From Dicaeum eximium (lineage: Eukaryota; Chordata; Aves; Passeriformes; Dicaeidae), in contig VWZP01010309.1 in assembly GCA_013396995.1 (NCBI GenBank), forward strand, positions 680,783-744,782: a stretch of DNA of 64,000 nucleotides. Reading direction: 5' to 3'. The notes under the pieces were generated by a model. It ran no database searches. It had not been told where the DNA came from and saw nothing but the letters and a program-made list of their open reading frames with translations. The translations under genes and the position numbers were made by a program. Positions 1 to 13,800 of this stretch are shown piece by piece. Positions within the stretch are counted from its first letter, which is position 1, and every line of letters starts with the position of its first letter.

Positions 1-3000
1 AGGAATGGGTCCAGGAACTCTGGCCAAGGACCTTGGAACCACTCCTTTCTTTGTCAAAGTCTGTGGACCATTATGTATAAGGGCCATAGTTTTTAGATCT
101 TTTCTTGATCAGCACCCTGCAAATCAATCAACAGTGCACATGTGGACAGTAAGATACACCTTGTCCTGCAGAGCCTCTGGCATGAACCGCTGCCATTCCC
201 TTTCCCAGTGCATTGGCCACACCCTTGAGCCAGAAAATGCTTTCCACAGTAGCAGAAGGCTAGGGAAGACAGAAGGCTGGTTAATCCTGAGCTGTCTGGC
301 AGATCTAAAAGCCTTTATTTATAATTCCTTTACCTTTGGTCCTCACTAAACCGATTCCTAGATTTTCAGGCTTCAGAAGTTTGAAATAATCCTGGTTAAC
401 CATATAACCCCTTCTCATCCAAAAGTGCTTCCCAAAGAGCTCTGCAAGATGTTCAGACACACAAATAGCTGTGAAGAAAGCAGGCTTTCTCCAAAGATTT
501 TGTAATGATGGGCAGTAAGCAAGGCCAGGAGCTGGAGGAGCTGTGTCAGAAGAATGACAGAACATCCCACTGTGTTGCACCTTCACGTGACCAATGTAAT
601 TGAAACATACAGACAACAGATGTAGACTTAACCAGGCAGTTCATCATCACCTCATTGTGAGGCAGGAAAGGTGTTGCTTTTCCAAGTCAATATATTCCCA
701 GGGAGGAGACTGTGTACTCTGACAGACACCGTTCACATTGGCAACATCAACAAGGAAACGAGAACATTTTGCTGCATCATTTTTGTGCCAGCACCAACTT
801 TGCTAGTCTAGATCCAACTTCTCAAAGGGATTTAAATTCATTCTCTTTTTGTTTGAAAAGTCCTGTCATGGCTACAGAATGTGCATAAGAAAGGATGGTA
901 ACGTGCTTGAACATCTTTAATAGTCTGAAGGAGTGCTGCATTACCAGAAAAGAGATGAGGTCCCCAGCAAATTATGTGATCATTCCAGAGTACCACATAT
1001 AAAACCATTAAACTGGCCTGCACCATCATCTATTTCATGCATGCCTTCCACATCACAGAGGAAATAGCTCTGAAATTACTGAGGGAAAGGTTTAAACATT
1101 TTATTGGAGCTCTTTGTCTGCTACCTCAGGTTGTGAATCAAAAAACAACATGGCTTGGGATGAAGAAAAAAAAAACTACTCAATACTTAAAAGCACCTCT
1201 GAAACACACCTGGAACTAAATTTTCTAAGCATTAAAATCCCATGATCTGAAAACCCGCTGGACCTTAGAGATGTAGAAATAAATTGAACACACTGCTGGA
1301 ACATTTCCAGTCTTGGGCAGCTCCTGTGATCTGCAGAGCCACAGAGGAGCAGACCTAGAAACTGTCAGACAAGGCTGGATATACACTGTGTGTGTCTTGG
1401 ACACTGTGTCCTAGAGATTTACAGGATGGGGTGGATAAACAGCGGGAGGGAGGTGGAAAATTACAAACCTGAAGGAGAAAACTTTTTTGTGCTAAGCCAA
1501 TTTGATTTATTTTTCCTTAATACACTTCAAAGCATACCTTTGAAACTGCTAAAGAATCTACCACATTAAAATAGCTCTGGAAGGAGGAAGTTACTGAGCA
1601 GACTACTGATGAAGTGGTCAGAAGGACACAGGCCTTAACATGAGGCCGTCACAGTTATTCTCATCAGCATGAAAGGTTTTCCTTTATTAAGGAGAAGATT
1701 ACACTAAAAGTTGCTAAGGATAAGACATTCAAGGGTCTAATTCGAGGGTTTTTGTAACACACCATCTCTTCTGTATTCTGCTCTGCTCTTCTATATTCTT
1801 CCCTTTGGGGATACATGGCAGTCAAGGATTTTATTTTTTTTTTTTTGCAGTCTTCTGTGCTTAGTGAATTTAGCACAGACATTTTTCCACTCCTTATTAA
1901 TTTCAATTTTCACTTCTCCATGGAAAGTTTAGCTTTCTTCATGCAGTTTTCATCCCTCTATTAGGGCAAGAATTCTGTTTTTGAAAGAAATTAGATCTCT
2001 GCCTGAAATAAATTAAAAAACCTTCTAAGTTAGCATGAAAAATGTTGCTGATTTTTTACAGTGTGAACTAAGAGGACTGACATGTGGAGAAGTTGTATAA
2101 ATACAACACATTAAGATGGTTTCAGGGTTAGAGATGTTTGTAAATGTGTTTGTTAGATACTGAATGATGCAGCTGGTCAAATTCTGTCCAGTATAAAATG
2201 GTTTACCTTGGGCAGCTGTGGTACACAGGTGCACACACAAAAAAGCTAAGAAGAGAACTGTAACAGGAAAGCCTAATGGATAGGACTGGAAAAAAAACCA
2301 AAACATAACACAGCAGTATGAAAAGCCAGAAGAAGAGAAGGGTTATTTAGAATAGCGTGTTATTGGCACTTAGCTCCTGAGGACATCCAGGCTGGGAGAT
2401 GAAATTAATAAATCCAAATGATTTCAGAGGTGGGGCATGACAGAGAGACTGACAGATCACAAGTAGCCCCCAAAAGGTATAAAACAGCAATTCCAAAACT
2501 AGCAGTAAGGTTACCAACCTAAGAAGTATGCAGGAAATGTGAGGAGGACACAACCACCAGCATCCCTTGTGCTCTATGTGATCCCAGAGCACTCCTGACT
2601 GACCTGTTGGAGACAACCATCATGGTGCCCGAGTGCTGGGCTGACCCAGGCATTTCGGGGCTTCAATACAGGAGTGGATACAGGAGTGTCAGTGAACAAG
2701 AAATTTCAAAACCCATACCCTCCCAAAAGATTTTGCAGGGGCACTTGCAACAATGTAGAAACAGGCACTGCAGAAACAAGCATTGCAAGGTCCCATGCAC
2801 TACCACTACGATCCTTTCACGAATAAACCATTTTTGTTTTGTTAGAATTCCTGCCCTTTAGGTTAGGCAGACCTTCTACCTCATGCTGTATACCCAGGAC
2901 ACCATCTCCAAGCTTCCCAGTGCTGCATCGATTTTAACAACCACAAAGGACTACTTGGAGTGAGGGTGATAATTCTGTATTTTATGTAGTTTCTGTGGCT

Positions 3001-4598
3001 GAAATCACTCTCTGTAATCTGTCTGAAGACAACAGTAGAGCAGTATTTGCTCCATTTCTTTAGGATCCTGTGGAACACAAGTTAGTGCAACAGAGCGGAT
3101 AGGGTTGGAATGGTAAAAAGAACTATGACAACCATGTGTAGTTGCCCAAAGAGACAGGGAAACTAAAAACCCCTTATACTCTATGGTAAAGTCATTCTGA
3201 TGAGAGGTATTAAAATCTTAAAGTATTGCAGAAATTGTGAAGAAAAAACTACAGATTAATCCTTAATGGCTTTAAGGCCATTAAGTGTAGTATTTTTTCA
3301 AGCTTAATTAAGGTAGTAGAGTTCTTATGGTGAGAAGGACAGGCAGCTGTCTTCAACACTTCCAAGTCTATTACAACATTCTTTTGAAGCAAATTACTTG
3401 GAAACCTGTTCTATAACATGATCCTACTCCTAGATACTGTCCTCCACCAGGCTGCTAGGTCAAGTTTTCAGGAGACATCTTCTTGAATTCAAACTCTCTG
3501 GTACACCACCTCTGTCACACATTGAGGAGCCAGTGTAACAAATAATAAATTTTATTGTTGCTTTGTAATATAAAATTATTAAATCCATGATTCCACACTA
3601 AGGAGCAGTAAAAAAACCCAACTGAGTAAGAGGAATGTGACATCAGTAAGTCATATTCTAAAACAAGGACCCACCAGAATGTTTTCTAAAAGTCCTTTCC
3701 TATGACATTTCCATTCCACAGCTCCATCTCAGTGCCATCTGTGTAGCCTGCCCTGTGACCAGTGCTAGGGTGGCTGGAAAGAATGGTACAGACATTGTCA
3801 CCCATGTGCTAACACGGCAGTGAAATCTGGAAAAAGTGCACTGAGTTAAAAAAAAAACCTGCAGGAGTATATAGACTAAACACTTTCTTTTCTCTCTGGC
3901 TCTAATGTCACTGGGAATGAATGGGACTCCTGAGGCAGGGGTGTTCAAGGCCAGGCCGAGGTGGCAGACTTCTTCCAGGGCCAGAGAACATTCTGCGCTG
4001 CAGGTGGCCCGAGAGAGTACACACATAGTCCCTTGTGCCCCTGGGCACAGCAGCACTTCCAGTCAGTTCTTTTAAAGGACAGACATGCTGGCAATGGCTA
4101 CAAGGGCAGTGTGTTAGACTGAGGTGGGATTTCTCACCAAGGAGATCCATGATGAGAGACTGGGACACCACTAGGTTTATCTATAAAAATAATTACTGTC
4201 GGGTATGGAACAAGAGTCCCAAGCAGCTGCCGAGTCTCCAGGCAGCTGAATTAATTTTAACTATATGCCCTGCTTTATCCTCAATCACAAGTTCAATGAC
4301 TCTGTCCTTGCACGTGGGAAACCAACAGTGAGTATCTGAAAACCTAGCCATACTGGTCTTACTGGTGAGCTGTCCAGGCTCTTCCATCCACCAAGAACGC
4401 AGCAAGCCAATTAACCAAAAGGAATGTTTGAACAAGATCATCCTTCCCCACCAGCAAGTGAGATCTCCTTTAAACATCTCCTTCAGGTTCCTCCAGGAGG
4501 GAAAAAAAGCATTTTAAAGACATTTTACTGACAGGTCCAGGTGATACAGTCCCACTAGATGAGGATGCAGCCTGCAACCTCCTCTGTGCTCTCTGAGC
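1..4598. other. Gene-free flank downstream of QTRT2
   Basis: I find no coding exon here on either strand. Open frames are short and have no family resemblance or splice-site support. Part of the right end must be QTRT2 3' UTR, because the QTRT2 stop codon is at 4599-4601 and no poly(A) signal follows closely. The first clear AATAAA on the minus strand is at 3551-3556, about 1 kb past the stop, so the UTR end is unresolved. In human the next gene on this side is DRD3, tail-to-tail with QTRT2; I looked for its last coding exon and did not see it. Confidence 0.6.
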
Positions 4599-4869
4599 TC
4601 ACTGTCCCAGTGTGGCTGAGACAGTTTTTGCCGGGTCGTGCAGCGCCTGCCTGAAGACGAGCTCCTTGAGTTGCTCCAGTTTCCTGTCCCTTAAGGCATC
4701 CCGAACGGCACTGAAGAAACCAAAGTAGTGCTGGAAGTTGTGCATCATGAGCAGGACGCCGGCCAGCAGCTCGTTGGTCACCAGGAGGTGATGGACGTAG
4801 GCACGAGTGTGCCTCTGACAGCAGTAACAGCTGCATCCTTCCAGCAAAGGACCAAAGTCATCGTGGTAT
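4599..4869 (-). CDS. QTRT2: QTRT2 coding exon 8 (last)
   Basis: A 271-bp coding part, residues 338-426 and a TGA at 4599-4601. It holds the zinc-binding GCSCYCCQRHTRAYVHHLL and NELLAGVLLMMHNFQHYFG, nearly identical to other vertebrates. Acceptor is CTTCCTCAG|AT. Confidence 0.97.
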
Positions 4870-7800
4870 CTGAGGAAGAAGCAATGTTGGGTAACATCAG
4901 AGCTAAGGACAGCCATCCAAGCAATAAAGAGCCACCCCTGGCCACCCCTGTAAGCACCTTGCCTTTTGCAGGGACCTGAGCCTTAAAGCCCTGAGGTCCT
5001 TAATCCAGGTCTGCTGACAACTCAGACCAGCATCACTGGCACACAGGACTTCAGATGGTTTGGGTTAGAAAGGACCTTAAAGATCATTTAACTCCCACAC
5101 CCTGCCATGGTGTGGGACCATGGCTGCTGAAAGCCCCAGGCCTCATGCCAGAACTCACTTCAGAGCCAAAAGGCCATACATTTAAGTCAGAAAACTCTGA
5201 CTACATCACAGCTAACAGCAGAGAGAGGCCTCATCTGTGCCTTCCCTGTCAGAAAAGCTGCAGTGCAAGACAGCTATCACACAGTTTATGAAGGAGAAAG
5301 CCATCAAAACCAGAGATTTATTAAACCATTATTCACAAAACAGTATTCCACTCTACTGTGAGATGCACCATTTCAGAGAGAGCAAAGCAACACAATTGTC
5401 TACTCAGACAGCCTGGAAGTAACTCTGACAAAGAGAAGGAAGGACAAGTGGTAACAATAGCCAAAGTTTTTGTGAACTATCCAGAAATGGCAGAACTGCT
5501 CTGCAGCTGCCCAAACTGAGTCAGAGAGTAGAAGGTCTGCATAATTTAAATAAAATCTAGTATCTCAAGATGACCCAAGTGAGATGTGGAGCACCAAAGT
5601 GATTCCCAGGGCACTTTTGTGAATCTATGGTCTTTCAGCTGAGACATAATTATGACCACGGAATGTTTGCTGGATAAATGATCAGAAAACCCCTGGCTCT
5701 AGGTCAGGCAAAAGACAGTGCTCCCAGAGATAGGCTGTTGCCTGATAACAAGCTAGAATGCTTGTCCAACACTCTCCACTCTGTCCTGACATACTCTATT
5801 CAACAGCTCCTTGTTTTATGAAGTCTCTCATCCAGCTGCTGACCAGTTGCAAATAAATACAGAGGACAAAAGCATCATATTTAGTCATACAGCTGCAGGC
5901 ACCCTCCTCACAAACTCACATACTTTTTATCCTTCAGAGATATCTCAAATGGTGTCATTTCTGGGTCAGCTTTGGAGACTTCTTCCTGGCCTTCTTGAGC
6001 ACCGTTCTTCTCCAGGTCCTGGGCCCCATTTTGTGTTAAAACTGATTAAATTAAAAAGACAACAGCCTTAGAGCAGAGCAAGGGTAGCAACTTTAGAGCA
6101 GATATTTCTTCTATTTTCTTGCCAGCTGAAAACTCCTGCCACAAATTTCCACCTCTTTTTTTCTAGAAAGAAGATATTTTACTTTAATTGCTGTAGGTTA
6201 GTTAACACAAATACACTTTTAGATGATCAAAAAAGCAAGAGAAGTGAAAACTAATCAACTAGAACTAATCAAAAGTTAGAGCTGAAACAACAGCATAACT
6301 TTTTGCTGCTCTACTGAGCTGAATTCTTTATAAAATGTCAGAAGTATTTTGTCTGAACTGCGTGCTGAATAGAATGCAATCACCTGAACAAATGGATTTT
6401 ATTGAGATTTTGTTAGAGTAGACAGGCAACTCATCTGCATTCAGTCATTCTACTTTCCATGCTGTGATCACTCAGGGATTTAGATGCCTCTTGTTCTTTA
6501 AAAAGAAAAAAAAAACCAAAACAAAAACAACAACCCTGGAATCAAAAGAGGCTGGTAGCACTAATTCAGAAGAGGTAGGTTCCACATCTGCCTTTTCAGC
6601 ATCTATCTGAAAAATAAAGAACCATCCCATGATTTTATAGGTTTGCATTTTTAAGTGTGTTCTTAAGGAGAAGGAGATGTATCTTGAAATACCAATATTA
6701 CTGTTTGCATAATCCATGCCTACCATGTCTGAAACAGACACAGGACAAAAACACTGCCATTACCCAGAGCCTTATAATTTAAGAATAAAGTAATACAAGA
6801 TAAAGAACAACAAACAAAAGAAAAGGGTTAAAAAATAGCAGCAAGCACAAAGAAACAAGATGTTCTGTTCTATTCAGCTGGCTCTGAATTATCCAGGCAT
6901 AAAAAGCCACTAGGTTTTACCCAAGAGAAAAAATGTGAAATGTTTCTCTGTATTAAAAATATTTAATAGGCCAAAACAAAACAGCTGCTTGAAACACACT
7001 TGATAGGTGCTTTAATGGGTGATACACATTCCCATCTCACAGTGTAATGAGCTCTGAACAGAGCATTTTGGTTTTGATATAAACCTATGAATGCAAGGAC
7101 AGAAAGGAAAACTGCCCAAATAAATGGGAAACTTCTGACAACTAGAAAAAAAAATTCAAAAACATATTACTACAACAGACACATATTAATTTATTTCTAG
7201 AGATTGCTTAATAGGTCCAGCTTTCACTGCTAATGATAACAGAAAATTTGCTAATGGTGTCAAACTAAAACCCCTCTATTCAGGAGGTGTTTAAGAAACA
7301 TTTAATCATCATATTTTGGCTAATGAGACATTCAGAGGCCTCAAGTTTTACTCAACAGATTTCACACCAAAGCACCTAGCCTTCAAAAGCAACACGTGGT
7401 AGTTGAATCCCAGTTTTTCCAGTGGTCACTGCACTTATTTCAGGAACAAAATACAGATACAGATTCCTCCCAAATATGAATTATGCTTACCACAATATAA
7501 AATGTAAAAACTATAACAACCATCAAGAAGCCTACCTGTTGCTTCAGGATCTGGATGGCAGTTGTAACTGAAAACCAAGGCACAGCCTCGCTCTGTCACT
7601 TGGAAGGGAAAGAAGCTCTCAAAAATGTCCACTCCCCTTTCAATGCACTCCAGCACCTCATCTGGTTTGCCTACACCATGAATAATTCTGTAGAAGACAC
7701 ACAGGAGGAAAAATCTACAATATTCTGAGTAGAAGCAAGCAGGAAACCTGAAGGAAAAGACCTCCAGGTCATGTGCACACATGTAACTTATCTCTGCAAG

Positions 7801-10800
7801 TGCTAACAGTCATCACTCAGAATTCTGTGTGCTTCCACTTCCCCACCTCCAACATACCCAGTACATAACAGGCCTTTTGTTTTTTGCCCTTTGGAAGGCA
7901 GCAATAATCCCTCATTTACTGTGGAAAAGCCCCATTATGTTCATTGTGTTTGAAATGATTTGTATGTGATTTCTTTCACATACACATAAATACAATTAGA
8001 TTTGTAACATCTGTGCCATAGAACAGGTATTTTCCTTAATCATGTTTGTGCCCCAATGAACTACCAATTCCCAGACACATGGGCCCTTTTGTTTATTAGC
8101 TGTTTAGAAGACAGTCTAAAAAGAGTCTCAACAGAGACAGCAGTAGATGGCTGGTCAAAGATACAAGTCCTTCAGGTGACAGACACATCCTAATGCACTT
8201 GGAAAACTGTGTTCTACTGGGGGAGAACGCACTAATTAAAAACTTTGTTAGAGAGATAAAACCTCATTGCTTTAGTCTTCCCTTCTCTTAACACTCTACC
8301 TGCGCAAATGATCTACCCAAAAACGTGGACTGTAACATTTCCTGAGACATGGCATTAAGAGCCTGGCTGGATTGCCATCAATGGTAACAGAGATCCTGCA
8401 GGCAGCCAAATTTAGTTGCCAGCTTCACTGAGGGTGGGTGAAGTGTAAGAGAGTGGAGCAGTGCCTGCTCTTCTCCAGGTGCATGGCCAGGCTGAAAGCA
8501 GTAGAAGTTAATGTAGGGCAACGAGCTAAACAGATAATTAGGAAAATACACAGCGGCTGATAAATGAAGTCACAAGGTGCCATTTTTAGTCACTTTTCTA
8601 AGTACTCCAATTAAATTGATGAACACGGAATAAGGATAGGAGAAGTTTACAGCATGAGTGTTTTATGTTTCAGGTTCCCATGATAGGGAGAAAATGAAAT
8701 GCAAAAGTCAAAACAGTAGCTCTGCATATATGATCAAAGCCTCGCTGAAACTCATCTCTGCACAGGTAAGGACAAAGAACCCTTGTTCTTGCAAGGGTTC
8801 CTATGCTATTGGAAAGGAAAACAAATTTTATCAAGAGACTTCAGCCCCTTTAGGTACATGAAAGGATTCTTTAAAAAGAGTACACTCATAAGATCATTTT
8901 ACCATTACACAAAAAGCAGCCACTTCTTGAGTGAGGCACAAAAAGTGTTTGTCTTCTAGAGAATTTCAAGCTGGGGTAGAACAGAGCTGAAAAACAACTT
9001 CTCCAGCCAGAATGGCAAGGGTGATCGGGAGCAAGGACTGCCTGAAATTCACTTAAGGTACTTCCAAGACCCCCTGGGGCTAACCAGCTCTCTTCCTATC
9101 AAGAGGTCAGAAACACTTGTCTTAACAAGACAAGCAAACTATTTGATAGATGAGGCAGATGCACTGAGGTTAGCTGAGCAGATTGGACTCTAATGCTCCC
9201 AGGGGATCTTTTCGGTAGCTCAACCAGATGGGATAGCAACAACACAGCAAGCTTCCTAATCGTCAGGAAAATTCAAATCCCAGGCACCACTAAGCAAGAA
9301 CAAGCTGCAACATCAGACACAGTGCTCTTGCATTTAATTTCCTTTTAAACACCCCTAGGTCAGAGCAATACTCTGCTAGCAGAGGGAAGCAGGAACACAA
9401 TGGGGCCTCAGTCATTCTCTTCAGGAAATGATGAAAAAAGCAACCATATTATTTCTGTAGCAGTTGCTCTGGTAAGAGCAATCCAGCAAGCTCAACCCAA
9501 TAAAGAAACCCCTACACTTCTGAACCACTAGCAAATATTAGCACACATTTTCAAGAAGTCTTTAGTTACAGTTAGTCAGTTATAAGGATCAAGAAAGCTG
9601 CCACTCCTGTCCAGTCCTTGGCATGGGTCTGATGGGCACAACTAACAACTCAGATATGCAGTAAGCCCCACACTGTCCAGGAAGAGACCACCACTGTTCT
9701 GGGCCAGCCTGTACTACCCTGTGTAGTGCACAGGCTCAGTGCCTCAGGTACCAGGACAGAGCTGGCTACCAAGATCGTGTAGCAAGCACTGGCTGGTTCT
9801 GCCAGCACCTCTCTCTGCCATCTGCCAGCTCAGGCCAGAGACAACTGGAAACATGACAGTTTTACTGAGAACAAGTCCCTGCAAAATACCTTGATAATAA
9901 CATTCTTGTTCAAGCTGAACTTCAAGTAAACCATGGCCTCCAAGACCAAAGGCAAGTAACCCTGATATATCCTACCTTTAACTCTTCCTAAAAACTCTTC
10001 CTCAAACCCACAGTACGAGCAAAGCCAGGTGCCAGTTGCAGCTAAAAACTGGAACACGTGTTGAAGACTGCAGCCTGACAATGGTAAAATTAATGCAACC
10101 TGGCACACACAGAGCTGTGCAATACAGTGATTATTTCCTACAGAGAAACTGCACAGCAAGCCTGTAGATGCTCCTCATAATAGGACAGATGGATTTCTTG
10201 GGATGCTGCCCACACAACTTACCTTGGTTTATCCTCTGGCAGCTCTGCTGTGACAGAAGCTATCAGTTTCAACTTGGTCTCCTTGGCCATGGAACTTCCC
10301 TGGAAGCCATCTAGCAGAAAGCCACCCACAGGCCGCTTGGCAGTCTCCCTGGCTGATCTGAGCCTCTCTTCCAAGATATCTCCGCCTTCAATTGCCCCAA
10401 ATATTACACTTCCTTGTAGTTCCTGTCCCAGGAGAAAGCTACAAGTGTTAGAGCCTGCTCTGCCAAAGACATGAAAGACATCTCACAGCCCAGACTTCAG
10501 ATGCCTGCTACTTAAGCCCCACATTCCCAGGAACCTGCCAGAACCACAGGGTTTCATCTCATGTAAGACTATTCCCACACAACACTGTGAAGTCTATGTG
10601 TCAGAAATGAGACTAGTACAGACAAGATTTTGCTCTTTGCCTTGACACTAACTCACTGAGAATTCTGATGCCACTCTTCCCACCTCCCTACAGAAGGCAA
10701 TTAACCACACACCATCTTTGTATATGGCTTTTTATGGATGGGGTCTCAGCAATAGATGTGTTAGTGCAAAATACAGAGCAGGTCCCATTATCCTGGCTCT

Positions 10801-13800
10801 CAAGACACCAGATGTACAGGGAATTCCCTTCCAGGACATACAAACACCAACCCCTGTCACTTGTTTTACCTTGTAGTGCAGACTCAGATAGTATGTCTAC
10901 TTTCACTAAAAGGGAGGGACGTTTCAAAGCTGCTGGAAGAAATAAAGAATAGCACTGACTAATTCTATCAAACCCTCCCTCACTTGGAACCAAGCATAGC
11001 AAAAAGATGGGTTTTCTCAATCTGAATAAGAAGATCCCACTTTGCCCATGCATCTAATAATAAGGTAAGTGAAAGAAATGCATCACAACCCAAAAGCAGA
11101 AAGAAAAATCCTAAAATGTAGTTCTCCTCAACTAGTAGAGATGAGGGGAGACCCTGGAGCAGAAAACAATTTACTAAAGTTATACCTCACTCTGGACTGT
11201 AAGCTGGATATTCTCTGATACACAGACGACACAATTTCCTACTAAATCACATCCTGGGGCTGGTCCAGGATGCAGCACAGACCAAGAAGCACTTGCAGTG
11301 ACAGTGCCTCAGTATCTTGGGGAGCTTACCGGTGATTTTTCTTGCAGCTGAAGGCATATATCCAAGAAGGAAAGGGACCTATCCACAGACTTCTTGGCTC
11401 TTTTTCTGCCAGCTTCCCCAGAAACGGTGTCTCCATCAGAGATGCACTGGAACCAGTCTGGCTGGATGGCCCGCTGGATGTCCATGAACTTGGAAGCTGT
11501 CATCTCCATGCGCCCTGAGCTCCCCCACAGGGAGACCGTCTGTATAGGAAGAACAGGGATGAACAGCAGTTGCAAAGGACAGCAGTTCTTAAGGGTGAAA
11601 GGAGAGAAGGAACTGGTCTGGTGAAACTCCAGCTACTGGAATAATAGCTCATTAGGTAAGTTCTCCTGGAGCATGGCTCAGATAATCAGCTTCACTTGGC
11701 ACAATCAATGAAAGGAGATGAATGAATCAACTGGAATTTCTAAGATACTCTTTGGTGAAACCATCCCACTCAACACTGACTCCTCCACGTTTAAAAAATC
11801 TGAGATAGAGCAGCTGGCCTCTCACCACACAAATTAGTGGCAGAATTAGGGGAAAAAAAAAAAAGCTTGAATTACCACCAAACTTGTTGTCAAGTAAGCA
11901 AAAGCTTATAAAAAGCAGCAAAGGCTGCAATGGCAACTCGCTAGTTTTCTGTACAAAATGCAAACCCAAGAAACTACTTCCTTTTCTGCGCACTTACACA
12001 ACACACATGAATGTATGTGTTTATATAAACCATGCAGACTGGGAAGAATACAAAAGCTTGTTAAGCACCCAATCTTAGAACCCCATGTTATTTTAAGTCC
12101 CCAATCCAGCTACTCTAGAAGGCACTGAAATACACAAACTGAGCCAATGTAAGGAATGGCATGTGCTCATTAGGATTTCACACACAATCCTCCCTGTCTC
12201 TTCACATGCTCCCCATCCTGCCAGCACACATGGGACCCCATCTTCCATCATTACTCCGTGATACCCTCTAAAGAATTTATAGCAAGACAAAAGCACATGG
12301 GCAGACAGGTTATCTTACCTGAACACCTCCAGGCTAGCAGATGTCACCATTCAATTCACTAAACATTCAGACTCATAAAATGTTCACATTTTAGCCTATT
12401 TTGCAGAATCTGTAATTAACCTGTGAGTGCAGCCAGGCCATTGCTTTGGTGGTATTATTGTTAGGCTTGTGAAACTACTGCTCCAAAACTTTAAAGGGGT
12501 ATTCAAGAAGGTTAAGTAAAGGGCTTGAGCCCTTTGGAAGTCAGCCCTTTTCATCTGTAATTGTTCATGCTTTTTTAAATGAGAAAGGGTTTTCAGCCAT
12601 CAGAAACAGCATATAGCTTGGAATGTTTATGGGCACTTTTGGGGGCCTGAGGGTATAAACACATTCTCCTAAACTATGCCAGACAGACAGATTAAGCAGT
12701 GCAGTTCTCACGTATACTAATTTGCAAACTGAATTTCATCAGCGGATGCAAAAAATATGAGCAGATGCCTTTTTTTTTTGGTCTGATCCCCACAAAGACC
12801 CAAAAGATTGCACAAGTAAACCATGTGCCTGTTGTGCATCCATCCATCCTGATTACTTCTGGCCTTACCTACCAATTTCACCAAATTTGAATAAAACCAG
12901 AAGTCTCCAAAGCAATAAATTTTTTTGCAAATTTCTAACTAAAAAAAAGAGCAACTCCAAAAGGAGTTGCAAAATATGTATCTACAGAATAACCAAAACA
13001 CAGCAACTGTATGTTCTGCAGCAGCATGTTGTTCAGACAGTACCTGCTGCCTCTTACTGTGAGAGCATCAAGGAACAGCTGGTGAAGGCAGGCAGAGGAA
13101 AGTCAGAGCTGTCTGAGCCAAAGGGCAGAATGTAATCACATCTAGTTACCTTCATTCTATTCTCAAGAGGAAAAAAGCTGCTTTAATAAATAAAATAGCC
13201 ATGCAGCTTAGAGAGCTGAGCATTATCCTGTGATTATTTAAATCCAGCCAGCGCTAGGCTTTCTGGCACAGAGCTTTCTGTCCCATTGCTTTCAAAAAGC
13301 TTTCATAACTATTTATCAGCACATATGCAGCTGCAGAAGGCCTTACAACAAGATGACAGATATCTTCACCAGCTTAGTTAGAAAACCCAAAAAGGTCTGA
13401 ATCAAACTCCCAACATCCAGGTTTAGATTGCTGCTCTCACCTCAAAGCTGCACAACGGTGGGACAAGCTTCAGGTAATTCCTTCCCTGCAGAGAGATAGG
13501 ACTCAGCCTGGATCCCAGCAGCGAGGAATATACACTGATAGCTGTACGGCAGGAGTTATCCCATCACTCAGTGACCTTACAGCAAATGTGGCCATACCCA
13601 AACAGGCTTGGGACTGACTGCATCTGAGCAGGTGCCAGGAGCTTGTCAGTTTGAGGCTGAACCGGAAGTGAAGTTGGATTTATGGGGCGACTTTGTGGGA
13701 TATACATGTTAAGAAGGGGAGGAAGAAGCTGGGAATTTCCTTTTTCCGGGCAGGGAGCAAAGAGGTGAGACCTCTGGCCTGGGCCTGGGGGGGCTGGGCC

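Noticed and set aside
6490..6615. A possible QTRT2 exon 7 on the minus strand (frame with PTSSELVLPASF)
   Set aside because: In the phase left by exon 6 the first acceptor meets a stop codon, and no proper donor follows. The true exon 7 at 5924-6041 fits phase and similarity on both sides.
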